Source: a virus. From it: 64,000 nt of DNA. The notes beneath the pieces were generated by a model. It did not search any database and had not been told where the DNA came from. It saw only the letters and a list, made by a program, of their open reading frames with translations. Positions 15,431 through 25,020 of this stretch are shown here, piece by piece. Position 1 is the first letter of the stretch; each line of letters starts with the position of its first letter. The DNA is taken from IMG/VR virus record IMGVR_UViG_3300018080_000139, positions 31,868 to 95,867 of that record. One strand, given 5' to 3'. Made by a program: the position numbers and the translations under genes.

Positions 15431-16486
15431 ATGGCAGAAGTAGTGCAGCGCTCCTCCTCTTTCAGCCCGCAAGGAAACTCGGCGCCAGACCTGCTGGTAA
15501 TTGAAACCAGTTTTCAGCGGGGCGGCCGGGCTGTCGCCGTGAGCGACCTGGTTTTGCGTGTGTTTTCGGATGGAGTGCAAATACTCCCAGACATTACGGC
15601 AAGCACGGAACCAGCAATCGAGCGTAAAGTGTCCGGGTGTGGAACGTACTACTTCGTCCGCCTCAATCCCGATGGTTTGGGGGAATCACCGCTGGAAGCC
15701 CGATGGTATGCCACCTACGACGGAAAGCCCTGGTGCCCCTCCCCCCAGATCACCATGGTCGCCACACAGTCGACCATGGATGGCGTCTTGCTATCGTCAG
15801 AGCTTCGCGACTGGATTTTGCGTAAGTTGGGCTGGCCGAAGCAGGGGGTGGAGCTGGACGAATCACAGATTTGCGATTCTATCGCAGACGCGCTTGCCGA
15901 ATACAATCAATACGTGCCGAGGTGGAAATATGGCGAGATCCGTCTCGTCACCGGGCGGAAAGCATACACTATAACCGAATTCGGCCGCGGGGTTTATGAT
16001 GTCCAATTTCGTCGGAAAGAAGGAACTCCGATCATCTCAGACCCTCTATTTGGTCGTCACTACCCCAGGTTTTCGCAGTTGGCTTTCGATGACTTCGTTT
16101 TGTCACAATCGCATTACGGGACGGTCCTTCGTGTCACTGGACAAGAGCCAATTTGGCGTTGGGATCCGGGGACCCCGACAAAAATTTTTATTGACACGGG
16201 TGAGTGGGATCGCTCCTTCTACGAGGTCACATATGCTTACGGGGTAGACCACCGCCTGGGAGACATCACGCCGGCGCACCAGCAAACTTTGAAACGTCTT
16301 GCCCTGGCGCGCGCCAAGATCGTTCTTGGAGAGATCCGCGAAAAATTCGGGGACTCTGTAATCACTCCAGGCGGGAACGTGCAGCTCAACGGCGGGAAGC
16401 TGAAGGATGAGGGGTTTCGGGAGGCGGAGGCCTTACAGGAGATACTGCAAGGCCTCGCCATCCCAATGTGGCCGATCTATGGCTAA
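15431..16486 (+). CDS. Putative neck/connector protein
   Basis: 351 residues; ATG 15431. The N-terminal 115 residues form a beta domain (LVLRVFSDGVQILPDITAST). The C-terminal half contains a helical connector-like part (LRDWILRKLGWPKQGVELDE, IADALAEYNQYVPRWKYGE) and a beta barrel (YEVTYAYGVDHRLGDI), an arrangement seen in neck and adaptor proteins between portal and tail. Position after the capsid gene supports this. I cannot assign it to gp13 or gp14 with confidence. Confidence 0.72.
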   Translation: MAEVVQRSSSFSPQGNSAPDLLVIETSFQRGGRAVAVSDLVLRVFSDGVQILPDITASTEPAIERKVSGCGTYYFVRLNPDGLGESPLEARWYATYDGKPWCPSPQITMVATQSTMDGVLLSSELRDWILRKLGWPKQGVELDESQICDSIADALAEYNQYVPRWKYGEIRLVTGRKAYTITEFGRGVYDVQFRRKEGTPIISDPLFGRHYPRFSQLAFDDFVLSQSHYGTVLRVTGQEPIWRWDPGTPTKIFIDTGEWDRSFYEVTYAYGVDHRLGDITPAHQQTLKRLALARAKIVLGEIREKFGDSVITPGGNVQLNGGKLKDEGFREAEALQEILQGLAIPMWPIYG

Positions 16487-17032
16487 ATGTGGATAAGTGG
16501 GGGAAAAGCCGTGTACGACGCGGAGCTACCTGTAGACTTTACAGGCAATTACGACATAGAAGTATATCGCGCGCTCCATCTGGAAAACTGGAAGCGTGAT
16601 GTATCTTTTATGTGGTGGCGCCGCTTGATCCGTGATCCCCGCCTTGTCTACGATGCTGGCTACAGGTACGACGCACAATACAAGTACGACGAATACGATT
16701 CGGTAGACCCCCTCTACAACGAGGCAATGGAAAAACGCTACCACCCACCTGTTCGCATCAGGATTTTCTTTCAGGAGCAGGGGAACCAGGCGGACCTGTT
16801 CAAGCTTGGGATTATCGAGAGCCGGCCGGCAATCTGCAAGTTTTCGGTTTTCGCGCTGGAAGAGGCGGGCTTCTCCTCGGACGCTGTAGCTCCAGGGGAT
16901 TTGATTCTGTACGAGCAGCACGAGTACGAGATTTCGACTGTAATTGGGGATGTCGAGGCTCAGTGGTTGTCAAGCTCTATCCCATTCATCCTGCTTTGCA
17001 AACTCAACGTGGTTGACAGGATTTCAGCGTAA
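16487..17032 (+). CDS. Putative neck protein
   Basis: 181 residues if ATG 16487 is used. That ATG follows the upstream stop with no gap; a GTG at 16511 with GTGGGGG upstream may be the real start. The N-terminal region is Tyr/Asp-rich (DAGYRYDAQYKYDEYD) and resembles a segment in the tail protein at 29894 (RYDAGFKYDESP). The C-terminal part is a beta domain (VRIRIFFQEQ, GDLILYEQHEYEIST). It is placed between two connector-type genes and probably forms part of the neck collar. Confidence 0.7.
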   Translation: MWISGGKAVYDAELPVDFTGNYDIEVYRALHLENWKRDVSFMWWRRLIRDPRLVYDAGYRYDAQYKYDEYDSVDPLYNEAMEKRYHPPVRIRIFFQEQGNQADLFKLGIIESRPAICKFSVFALEEAGFSSDAVAPGDLILYEQHEYEISTVIGDVEAQWLSSSIPFILLCKLNVVDRISA

Positions 17033-17667
17033 TGGCGAAAAAACTGAAAATGGGAGTCTCCTTTCGGGGGGACACGCACAAGATGAAGCGCTACGTCGCG
17101 AAAGTCGCTCGGGAAGCCGGAATGAAGGCCGCCCGGGAATTTCTCCTCGAGCTGGGAGGAAGCTTTCTCTTCCGGCTGCAAGAGGCGATTTTGCGTCAGG
17201 ACCTCGATCTTGCAGCTCTCAGCAAGCCTTACGTGGAGTTCAAAAAGCGGGCCGACCTCGATCCTAGAACACTGATAGCTACAGGGGAATACGTCGAGTC
17301 AATCGAGATACAGGAACGGATGCGCGGTGAAAACTACATGGTTGTGGTCACTGTGCCTGACCGAGAGCATGAGACGTCAGGAGTGAATCTGCAGCTACTC
17401 GCGCGCGTGCTGGAGTACGGGAGCGTCAAAAACAACATACCTCCAAGGCCTCACTGGCGCGCAATCAAGGAGATGTTTTTGCTGCAAGAGGATATGATCT
17501 CTCGACGCGCCGAGGAGAAGATCGCGCGCGAAGTTCGTGAGGCGATAAAACGCGGGCGCGTCGAGGCGGCTTATCGCAAAGCCAGCGAGCAGTGGAAGGA
17601 GTTGAATCCAGCGGAGGAAGCGCGTCTGCACGGTGTGGCGGAGTCTTTTCGGAGTGGTCGTATATGA
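17032..17667 (+). CDS. Tail-completion/neck protein (HK97 gp10-like)
   Basis: 211 residues, ATG 17032 overlapping the previous stop. The pattern of an N-terminal helix, a central ATGEYVESIEIQ strand pair, and LLARVLEYGSVKNNIPPRPH matches HK97 gp10-like and tail-completion proteins, where an EYG...IPPRPF/H motif is typical. The C-terminal 60 residues are a charged helix. These proteins join the head connector to the tail tube. Co-translated with the genes on both sides. Confidence 0.78.
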   Translation: MAKKLKMGVSFRGDTHKMKRYVAKVAREAGMKAAREFLLELGGSFLFRLQEAILRQDLDLAALSKPYVEFKKRADLDPRTLIATGEYVESIEIQERMRGENYMVVVTVPDREHETSGVNLQLLARVLEYGSVKNNIPPRPHWRAIKEMFLLQEDMISRRAEEKIAREVREAIKRGRVEAAYRKASEQWKELNPAEEARLHGVAESFRSGRI

Positions 17668-18533
17668 GCATAAACAACCCACCCCCAGGAATCGAGTTTC
17701 TGTCCTCGTTCACAGAGGCAAATCCGGTAGACCAGCTCCGGCTTTATGACGACCAGATTAAGCGCTGGGTGCTTACTTTCAGCCATCCAGACATCAAGAC
17801 GCGATCGACAAGCGAGTGCGCGCCCAACGGACAGCCCGGGCCGATGTTTACTCAGATCGCGACGCCTGACCGGCCTTTCGCCGAGATGCGAAACCTGTAC
17901 AACAAGCAGCTTCCGGAGAGGGAGCGCCGGCGCGACCCGATTATCCGCCCGGACTTTCCGGCTTGTTCGATAACTCGCATGGGGCCGCAAAAAGACATGG
18001 GGCGCCGGCGTCACCGCGGGGTTTTTCGGCGTGCCGGGTGGGTTAGCGACCAGCAAAAAGAGGTATATCAGATTCCTTACCCGGACCCCTGGAATATACC
18101 CTATCAGGTCGACGTCACTGCGATAAACCGGCGCACGCTTAACCTCGTGCAGACATGGATGATGTTACAATTTGACGACGATCGCTTTTACGTCACTGTG
18201 GATTTTCGTCAGGTCCACGCCGAGGCCTACAAGTATCCTTATGTATTTCCGGTTCGCTTTGACTCTCTTGACGACACGAGCGATCTCGAGGTGGGGGATG
18301 GCGAGAGATTTTTTAGGCTGACCTTGACCGTGACGGTTGAGGCCATGCTCATGCGCCCGGTACGCAAAGTGCCGGTCGTGCATACCTACAACTACGATTT
18401 TTACGAGTACGAGGAGGCGAGGATTTCGCAGGCCGCGGAGAGGATGCCTGAATTCACGTTGGCGCCCCCTGTAGTTGCGGCGGAGCCTCCCGACGCGGTT
18501 ATCCTGGAAATCCAAACTGGAGGGATTCCCTAA
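17664..18533 (+). CDS. Putative tail sheath stabiliser/terminator (T4 gp15-like position)
   Basis: 289 residues from ATG 17664, overlapping the previous stop as ATGA. The core reads as a tail-terminator fold: FPACSITRMGP, then NIPYQVDVTAINRRTLNLVQ and RFFRLTLTVTVEAML. The motif of strands around a W/N-P-Y-Q-V segment is typical of gp15-type tail-capping proteins in small myoviruses, and the gene directly precedes the sheath. The C-terminal Ala/Pro-rich tail is likely flexible. The call depends mainly on gene order. Confidence 0.65.
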   Translation: MSINNPPPGIEFLSSFTEANPVDQLRLYDDQIKRWVLTFSHPDIKTRSTSECAPNGQPGPMFTQIATPDRPFAEMRNLYNKQLPERERRRDPIIRPDFPACSITRMGPQKDMGRRRHRGVFRRAGWVSDQQKEVYQIPYPDPWNIPYQVDVTAINRRTLNLVQTWMMLQFDDDRFYVTVDFRQVHAEAYKYPYVFPVRFDSLDDTSDLEVGDGERFFRLTLTVTVEAMLMRPVRKVPVVHTYNYDFYEYEEARISQAAERMPEFTLAPPVVAAEPPDAVILEIQTGGIP

Positions 18534-18724
18534 TGCCACACACGATCAAAAACAAGCTCCGGCAAATGCAGCCGGTGCTGGTAAAAGACACCGCCACCGG
18601 GAGATCGAAGGTCTTAAACCTCCTCCCGCGCGCGACGGTGGAGGTGGACAGCGCCGCCGTGACAGCGGACGTTGAGAAGAGGCATACGGCCGGCCTGGTC
18701 GTATTGACAGAGATCGGAGGTTAA
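18533..18724 (+). CDS. Small hypothetical tail protein
   Basis: 63 residues; ATG 18533 overlaps the preceding stop (TAATG). Beta-rich and basic, with no Cys or membrane segment (VLVKDTATGRSKVLNLLPRA). Such 60-residue genes are often found just before the sheath gene in myoviruses, of unknown role. It is followed after 4 bp by the sheath start. Confidence 0.7.
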   Translation: MPHTIKNKLRQMQPVLVKDTATGRSKVLNLLPRATVEVDSAAVTADVEKRHTAGLVVLTEIGG

Positions 18725-18728
18725 GAAC

Positions 18729-20597
18729 ATGGCCGAATACATTTCCCCGGGGGTCTACTCGCGCGAGATAGATCTCTCTCAGTACGCGCCGGCGCTCGCC
18801 ACCGCAATTTTCGCTGTAGTCGGAACGGCCCAGAAAGGCCCAGTGAACGACCCTACTCCGGTTACAAGCGCTCTGGAATTGCAAAACAAGTTCGGCGTGG
18901 GGGCGCTCACGCATTACGCCGTGTACGCGATGGAGCAGTACTTGCGAAATGGCCGTCAAGGGCTCTTTGTGCGCGTGACCGACGGGACGGAGTCGGCAGC
19001 CTCGAAAGCCGTCGCTGGGGCGGCGCAAATCGCGTTCTTCAAGGGGTTCAAAAACCTGTCCGGCGGAATCGACTTGAGCGTGCGCTATCGGATTCGCGTC
19101 ACCATCGACGGGAGCAGTCACGACATCAACCTGCGCGACAGCTACACCGGGGACCTCACCGACGTCCCGATCGAGCAGATAATCACGGCGATAAACAATA
19201 CGGTTGCTGGCGCCGCGGCGAAAGACAATCTCAATGCCTACCCAATAATCCGAGGTACGGTGGCGGGGGAGGCGTCGGGAGAGGTGACAATAGAGGCCTA
19301 CGCCGACCCCCTGACCGACGCCGGCCAGCATGTTTTCGGCGTGCCGTCCATCCCCTACACCGTCACTGGGATTGACGCCGAAGCGGCGGCTCTCACCGTG
19401 TACGCGGAGAGTCCGGGGACTTTCGCCAACGGCTTGCAAATCCGGATAGAGAACGGGACTACGACGGGGACCTTCAAGCTTTCGGTCTGGGACGTCCAAA
19501 GCAATCTGCTCGAGACCTACGACAACCTGACCAAAGCGAACGTGGAAAAGACGATAAACGGTGTCAGTGCTTACATCGTGGTGGACGACGAAGGGAACGA
19601 CAGCCTTCCGGACCCGGCGACTTACTTGGCGACCCCCCCGACTCCCGTCTCCTACTCTCTCGCCGGAGGGGCCGACGGAATTTCTACCATTTCAGACGCC
19701 GACTACATCGGGACCGTCACGGGCGGCGTGAAGACCGGGCTGAAAACGCTGAACAATCCGGAAATCATCGACGTCAACATCGTTGCCACTCCTGGGGTTT
19801 CCAGCGGCCCGGTCGTCCTGGAGCTGCTCGAGCTTTGCCGCTCCCGCGGCGATTGTCTCGCGATCGTCGACCCCCCGATGGGGCTCGACTACGACGACGT
19901 GATAGATTGGCACAACGGGAACGGGGCCTACGACGGCTTGCATCCCACGTTCAACTCGTCCTACGGGGCCACCTATTGGCCGTGGGTCGAGCAGTACGAC
20001 CCGAACGCCGAAGAGCGGGTTTTCACGCCACCGTCCGGCTGGGTGGCCGCTCAGATGGCCTTCACCGACTACCTGAACGATCCCTGGTATGCTCCGGCCG
20101 GCCTCACGCGGGGGCGGCTTAACACTGCCCTTCGGCTCGAAAAGCCTTCTCCCGATCTGGGACAGAGAGACTTTTTGTATGGCAATGGAAACGCCGTCAA
20201 CCCCATCGTCGACTTCCCGCGTGATGGGATCTTGATTTACGGCCAGCGCACCCTGCAGCGGACGGCGAGCGCGCTCGATCGAGTAAACGTCCGAAGGATG
20301 TTGCTCTTCGCGCGAAAGCTCATCGCTACCGTATCGCAGATACTCGTTTTCGAGCCGAATGACTCCACTTTGTGGCGTCGCGCGACGAATCTTATCAATC
20401 CGATTTTGAACAGAATCAAAGCCGGCCGTGGAATAGAAGAGTTTCAGGTGAGGATCGACTCCAGCACCAATCCGCCCGATGTCCGGAACAGAAACGAGAT
20501 GCACGGGAAACTCTTTATCATCCCGACAAAGGCCGCGGAAAAAATCGTACTCGATTTTGTGATTTTGCCCTCGGGGGCCGAATTCTCCGAAGGTTAA
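18729..20597 (+). CDS. Tail sheath protein
   Basis: 622 residues. The N-terminus YISPGVYSREIDLSQYAPAL and the C-terminal block NVRRMLLFARKLIATVSQIL with FEPNDSTLWRRATNLINPIL are typical of contractile sheath subunits. The conserved C-terminal strands supply the interlocking arms (QVRIDSSTNPPDVRNRNEMH). The middle (residues about 100-320) holds variable surface domains. The sheath contracts to drive the tube through the host envelope. It is followed by the tube gene, the standard order. Confidence 0.95.
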   Translation: MAEYISPGVYSREIDLSQYAPALATAIFAVVGTAQKGPVNDPTPVTSALELQNKFGVGALTHYAVYAMEQYLRNGRQGLFVRVTDGTESAASKAVAGAAQIAFFKGFKNLSGGIDLSVRYRIRVTIDGSSHDINLRDSYTGDLTDVPIEQIITAINNTVAGAAAKDNLNAYPIIRGTVAGEASGEVTIEAYADPLTDAGQHVFGVPSIPYTVTGIDAEAAALTVYAESPGTFANGLQIRIENGTTTGTFKLSVWDVQSNLLETYDNLTKANVEKTINGVSAYIVVDDEGNDSLPDPATYLATPPTPVSYSLAGGADGISTISDADYIGTVTGGVKTGLKTLNNPEIIDVNIVATPGVSSGPVVLELLELCRSRGDCLAIVDPPMGLDYDDVIDWHNGNGAYDGLHPTFNSSYGATYWPWVEQYDPNAEERVFTPPSGWVAAQMAFTDYLNDPWYAPAGLTRGRLNTALRLEKPSPDLGQRDFLYGNGNAVNPIVDFPRDGILIYGQRTLQRTASALDRVNVRRMLLFARKLIATVSQILVFEPNDSTLWRRATNLINPILNRIKAGRGIEEFQVRIDSSTNPPDVRNRNEMHGKLFIIPTKAAEKIVLDFVILPSGAEFSEG

Positions 20598-20608
20598 GGA
20601 GGTAAATT

Positions 20609-21190
20609 ATGCCTATAACTCCAATGACGAGCAATCATCTCGCCTCTCAGCTCGGAACCTTCGAGCCTCAGCGGCGAAACCACTATCAAATCCGATTTTT
20701 CTTGGGCAACTTCCTGGATGAGGAAATGCTCACACTCGGAATCGTCGGAGGCTTCATGCCGTCCGAGGGCAATGAGGAAATTCAGATCCCGCACAAGAAC
20801 GAAGACGTTTGGGTGGCCGGACGGCGAACGCTCGAAAGCGGAACGATCCGCGTTCGCGATTACGTCGACCGCGAAACGCTGGCGGCCATCCTCCGTTGGC
20901 GCCAGCAAGTCTACAATCCTTTGACGGGCGGCGTGGGCTTCGCAAGCCTCTACAAAAAATCCGGGGAAATTCTGCTCACGGCTCCGGATGGAATCAGCAA
21001 CGAACGCATTTGGCAACTTATCGGGTGCTGGCCGACGCAGGCGAACCCCGGGGAGCTGGCCGACGACCAGAACGATGTCGTCGTTGCCGACGTCACGATC
21101 CGATTCGACAAAGCCATTCCGCTTTTTGCAATCTCGGCGGAATCGAGTTTGGCCGCTTCGATTCCTTCGGTAGCCGGCGGCCTGGTCTAA
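20609..21190 (+). CDS. Tail tube protein (gp19-like)
   Basis: 193 residues; AAGGAGG precedes ATG 20609. The sequence NHYQIRFFLGNFLDEE, EDVWVAGRRTLESGTIRVRD and the pairing of strands around VVVADVTIRFDKA correspond to the gp19-type tube fold. It assembles as hexameric rings inside the sheath through which DNA passes. Gene order (sheath, tube, chaperones, tape measure) is canonical. Confidence 0.92.
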   Translation: MPITPMTSNHLASQLGTFEPQRRNHYQIRFFLGNFLDEEMLTLGIVGGFMPSEGNEEIQIPHKNEDVWVAGRRTLESGTIRVRDYVDRETLAAILRWRQQVYNPLTGGVGFASLYKKSGEILLTAPDGISNERIWQLIGCWPTQANPGELADDQNDVVVADVTIRFDKAIPLFAISAESSLAASIPSVAGGLV

Positions 21191-21215
21191 AAAGTAAACA
21201 GAAAGGAAGTCTGCC

Positions 21216-22007
21216 TTGGAAAATATACCTGAAAGTACTATCTTTGAGGACGTTGTCCTACCGTCTCGTGGTTATCTCTACAAGACGGACGCCGGGGAGC
21301 TGATAATTCCCGATGGCAAGATACGGATACATGCCATGACCGGCAAGGCGGAGAAAATCCTGTACGGAAGCGCCGGCGAAGGGAAAATAGACGCCTTGAT
21401 TCGACTCTGCACGACCCTTCCCGGCGCTCTCTCCCCAGCCGAATTGACGATGGGGGATCGAAATTACATCCTGGTAAAACTCCGAATACTCTCCTTGGGG
21501 GAGGCCTACCCGGTGCGCTGTCGTTGCGAATCTTGCCGAGAGCAATTCGCCTATCAGGTGGACCTGTCAAGGCTTGACGTGAACAGTTTCGGGGACGAAG
21601 CGGAGGCCGAACCGTTCAAAGTTACGTTACCTCTGAAAGGCTGCGAGGTGGGGTTTCGGCTTCTCCGCGGTCGGGATGAAGAGGTTGTCCGAAAGTTTCG
21701 CCGGCGGTGCCAGCTCGAGGGAAAGCAAGAAGGCGGAGGGGACGCTTACATCTTCTCACTTTCCCGCCGGATTGTGTCAGTAAACGGACACGCTTCCGAG
21801 GGGGCAGCATCCTTCGACTTCGTGGAAAACCTAGTGTCACGAGACTTGACAGCTTTTCGTCACGCATACGACGAAAAGAATGTCGGGGTGAACATGGAGC
21901 TGAAAGTGGTGTGCCCTTCGTGCTTGTACGAGTCCGAAGAGACACTTCCTTTCAGCGATGAGTTTTTTCGCCCAAAGCGTCGACATGTACCGGAGCGTGC
22001 TTTTTGA
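21216..22007 (+). CDS. Tail assembly chaperone / gp26-like baseplate protein with two Cys pairs
   Basis: 263 residues, TTG start at 21216 after AAAGGAAG. The opening TIFEDVVLPSRGYLYKTD and the two Cys pairs (CRCESC near residue 107 and CPSC near 232) resemble the T4 gp26-type family found before tape measure genes in many myoviruses. The central helical part fits a chaperone that coats the tape measure. Its last 50 bp overlap the next gene in another frame, and TTTTTTC at 21963-21969 sits exactly in the overlap, a setting typical of frameshifted G/GT chaperone pairs. Confidence 0.78.
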   Translation: MENIPESTIFEDVVLPSRGYLYKTDAGELIIPDGKIRIHAMTGKAEKILYGSAGEGKIDALIRLCTTLPGALSPAELTMGDRNYILVKLRILSLGEAYPVRCRCESCREQFAYQVDLSRLDVNSFGDEAEAEPFKVTLPLKGCEVGFRLLRGRDEEVVRKFRRRCQLEGKQEGGGDAYIFSLSRRIVSVNGHASEGAASFDFVENLVSRDLTAFRHAYDEKNVGVNMELKVVCPSCLYESEETLPFSDEFFRPKRRHVPERAF

Positions 22008-22164
22008 GCAGTTCAACCTGATCCACCATTCAGGTTTTGATTATGGATCTCTGGAGAACATGCCGACGCCCGAGCGCCGGTTTTTCCACAAAACGCTGGT
22101 CGACCTGCTCGAAAAACAGAAAAACGAAATTGAGCGGGCGGCCGCAAAAAGGAGCAAAGGGTAA
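21958..22164 (+). CDS. Second tail chaperone ORF (possible frameshift product)
   Basis: 68 residues from ATG 21958, which has no Shine-Dalgarno. The gene overlaps the preceding one by 50 bp in the +1 frame and ends 4 bp before the tape measure gene. Helical, with a charged tail (FFHKTLVDLLEKQKNEIERA). In siphoviruses and myoviruses the ORF at this position is usually expressed by programmed frameshift as a C-terminal extension of the first chaperone. The start here is therefore uncertain, but the reading frame is very likely used. Confidence 0.72.
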   Translation: MSFFAQSVDMYRSVLFEQFNLIHHSGFDYGSLENMPTPERRFFHKTLVDLLEKQKNEIERAAAKRSKG

Positions 22165-22168
22165 ATAG

Positions 22169-24304
22169 ATGCCTCGCGAGCATGATCTTGGATTTATGCT
22201 TTCCCTCAAAGACAACATGTCAAAATCCATAAAGGGGATCGAGGGAGCTATTGACGACCTGACGGAGTCCATCGAAAAGGCTGAAAGGCAGACGGAGAAG
22301 GACTTCGATGGTGTCGGCGGGGCAATCGAGAAGATGGGACGCAAACTCGAGGAGGGACATAAAGAGGCAAAGACATTTCGTGAGCGCTTATCGGGAGCGC
22401 GTAACAGTGTGCTTTCTGGCTTGAAGGACACTCGCGGCGGCATGTCAGACCTTGCCAATATGACCGACGACCTTATAACCTCGATGCGTTCGATTTTTTC
22501 GATCGAGGGTGCCGTGGGGATGGCTAACCGTTTTGTCGCGGCCGCCTCGACAGTCGAGGAAAGCCTTGTCGCGATGCACCGCCGAATCGACCTGATTGGG
22601 GAAACCAGGTCCGATGTGAGTGGTCTTACGGCAACCTTCGCGGACATGCGAGAAGAAGTCCTGGACGTGCAGAGGGAGCTTCGAATCGGGTTTGAGCGCA
22701 CCGACGCGCTCGTGCGAACGCTCTCGATCGACCAGATGCGCCTGGCGCGCGGGCCCATGCGCGAGTACATCGCATCCGTTTCAGCTTTGTCCTTTGCGAC
22801 CGAGCTTTCGGAGGGGGAAGCGGCAAATGCCTTACAAACATATCAAGTCTGGTACGGGGCCGAGGATGGCTTCCGCCAACTGTCCAACCAAATTCGGTTT
22901 CTCGCCGCGACAACGCGCATGTCCGCAAGCGAGGCCGTCGACGCGGCCCGCTCGTTTCAGGACGTGGCTCTTGCAATGGAAATGCGTGGGCGTGGGGGAA
23001 CAGGGCTTGCAGCGCAAATAAACACGATAACGGCGATGGTCCGGGAGACACGAGGGGACGTGTCCGAATACGCCGGGCTCATGACAAGACTCACGAGTCC
23101 GGACATGGCGACCATGCGCCAGGCCCGGGCGCAACTGCGGGCCTTCTTCCAGCAAGCGGGGATGACCGTAAATCTTGACGACCTGATAGACCGTCAGGGG
23201 GATCTCGTTGAAGTCTTTCTGCAGATGCAGGAGGCCACGCGCGCGCTCAGCCAAGACAGGTTCATGCTGCTCAACAAGTCCATGGAAGACCTGACAGGGG
23301 TCTCGGGCCGAAACCTCTTGCTGATGCGCCAATACGAAGGATCCCTCCGGGGGATTTCGGAGGAGTCTGCTGAGGCTGCAACCAGGACGGACGATCTCGA
23401 CGCCGCGGCGGAGAGGTCGCGGCAAACTCTCCGCGAGCAGGCGGACCAGATGCGCGCGGCCTTCGCGCCAATGATGGCCGAGCTGGGAGAAAACATCCGG
23501 GAAGTCGTCGTCTACATGGGGGACCATCTAATCCCTGTAATTTCTGAGATAGCTGATAATTTCTCTTCTGTCGATCGCTTTGTCGAGTCCATCGGCGCCG
23601 GTATCGACGCTTGGGCTGAAAAATATCCCGCGTTCGGGACGCACCTTGAGGGTCTAAAAGAAGTGTTGTCTTGGGCATGGGAGACAATACAGCAAATAGG
23701 GAGCTACCTTTCGGGGATTGGAGAGGACTTTGGGCATTACATAGAAGGTATAGAATCCGACATCGAGAGGATTCAGCACATTTTAGATGCATTGGTTGAG
23801 ACCTGGCACAGGATAAAGGCCTTTCTCGGCGCGGAAGACACCCAGCTTCGCGCGGATCTGCCTGAAAGCTTTCGCGAAGAAATACGTGGGATGACAACGG
23901 GAGAACTCCCGATGGGGGTGGGCCCTCACGAGTTCGAGCCTATGGCCGGCGGCGGAATAATCCGGCGCCCCCTCCTTCTTGGGGAGGGAGGAGAAGAAGC
24001 TGTAATCCCTTTTGACGACCTGGGAGCGCTTTTCGCGGATACGCTTGACACCATGAGCCGAAGCCGGGTCACGCGCGCGGCGGCCGAACACGTTCGCGCC
24101 GTGACGGCTCCCGCGGTCGTGCAGATGGGTGGAAGGTCGGCCGTTCCGTCGACGGGAACTCCGGCCGTCCGCCTCGATGCGCGCAAAGTCGTAAACGTGC
24201 TTCGTGAGCTTCTGGCTGAGGTAAAGCGGGGGGGCGGCCAGATGCGCGCCGGCAAAATTGAGATGTCCGACGAGGAAAAGCTCCTCTATCAGTGGGGGAT
24301 ATAA
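22169..24304 (+). CDS. Tape measure protein
   Basis: 711 residues, long alpha-helical and Glu/Arg/Met-rich, with heptad stretches from residue 1 to 200 and again 400-560. It ends with the phage tape-measure hallmark GEGGEEAVIPFDDLG and a helical tail. Length times the usual rise per residue would give a tail of roughly 0.1 micrometre. It sits between chaperone and baseplate genes as expected. It sets tail length and is ejected with the DNA. Confidence 0.92.
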   Translation: MPREHDLGFMLSLKDNMSKSIKGIEGAIDDLTESIEKAERQTEKDFDGVGGAIEKMGRKLEEGHKEAKTFRERLSGARNSVLSGLKDTRGGMSDLANMTDDLITSMRSIFSIEGAVGMANRFVAAASTVEESLVAMHRRIDLIGETRSDVSGLTATFADMREEVLDVQRELRIGFERTDALVRTLSIDQMRLARGPMREYIASVSALSFATELSEGEAANALQTYQVWYGAEDGFRQLSNQIRFLAATTRMSASEAVDAARSFQDVALAMEMRGRGGTGLAAQINTITAMVRETRGDVSEYAGLMTRLTSPDMATMRQARAQLRAFFQQAGMTVNLDDLIDRQGDLVEVFLQMQEATRALSQDRFMLLNKSMEDLTGVSGRNLLLMRQYEGSLRGISEESAEAATRTDDLDAAAERSRQTLREQADQMRAAFAPMMAELGENIREVVVYMGDHLIPVISEIADNFSSVDRFVESIGAGIDAWAEKYPAFGTHLEGLKEVLSWAWETIQQIGSYLSGIGEDFGHYIEGIESDIERIQHILDALVETWHRIKAFLGAEDTQLRADLPESFREEIRGMTTGELPMGVGPHEFEPMAGGGIIRRPLLLGEGGEEAVIPFDDLGALFADTLDTMSRSRVTRAAAEHVRAVTAPAVVQMGGRSAVPSTGTPAVRLDARKVVNVLRELLAEVKRGGGQMRAGKIEMSDEEKLLYQWGI

Positions 24305-25020
24305 TGGCCGTACAAAACGCAGACGCCAGCCAACCAGAAATAGCGGACGCCTTTATCAAGATCGTTGTTCCCCCCAATCCACGCGATTTCGGAGTACAGC
24401 GAGACCAGCTTAATTTCACTTCGACCCCGATAATTTCTGGGGTGGCCTCGAACGCACAGTACATGAGCCAAGACGTATTCGGGGGGTCCGAGCCGATAAA
24501 GCTCTGGCAACATACGGGGATGAAAACTTTTGCGCTGGCGACTAAGTTTTTCGTGCAGAACAACCCACAAAGAGACGTGATAGATCGCGTGCGCTGGTGC
24601 GAGGCGCTGCAGTACCCTATTTCTGTCGAGGGGGGGTCGAACGCTTTTCACCCCCCGATCGTGCTTGTCCGGATAGGCTCGTGGTTTCGGGCCCGCTGCG
24701 TGGTTACTCAGGTTTCTTACGACCCGAATTTAATGGCTACTGTGGGGGATTTCCCTGGGAACACGCGATTTGATCGCCGGAACTTTTTCGATCTCCTCTC
24801 GGACGTCGTTTCCGGAGTCCAAAACCCGGAGGCGGCGCCGGCGCCCCTGGCGACATATCCGGTTTCGGTCGATGTGTCTTTGATGTTCGAGGTGACAACG
24901 CAGATCCTGAACCGCGCACAAGCGGACGCGAACGAGCAGGGGACTATGCAGCCGTCGCGTTACACTTTTCAAACGGTGGCCTCTGGCCTGCAGGGCTTCA
25001 ACCCGGAGGATATACGATGA
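24304..25020 (+). CDS. Baseplate/tail-tube initiator protein
   Basis: 238 residues; ATG 24304 overlaps the tape measure stop as TAATG. The motif of strands FIKIVVPPNPRDFGV, MSQDVFGGSEPIKLWQHTGM and ATYPVSVDVSLMFEV is tube-like. By position, directly after the tape measure and before the LysM-like and hub genes, it corresponds to the DNA-circularisation/tube-initiator genes of Mu/P2-like baseplates. The exact family is not certain. Confidence 0.72.
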   Translation: MAVQNADASQPEIADAFIKIVVPPNPRDFGVQRDQLNFTSTPIISGVASNAQYMSQDVFGGSEPIKLWQHTGMKTFALATKFFVQNNPQRDVIDRVRWCEALQYPISVEGGSNAFHPPIVLVRIGSWFRARCVVTQVSYDPNLMATVGDFPGNTRFDRRNFFDLLSDVVSGVQNPEAAPAPLATYPVSVDVSLMFEVTTQILNRAQADANEQGTMQPSRYTFQTVASGLQGFNPEDIR

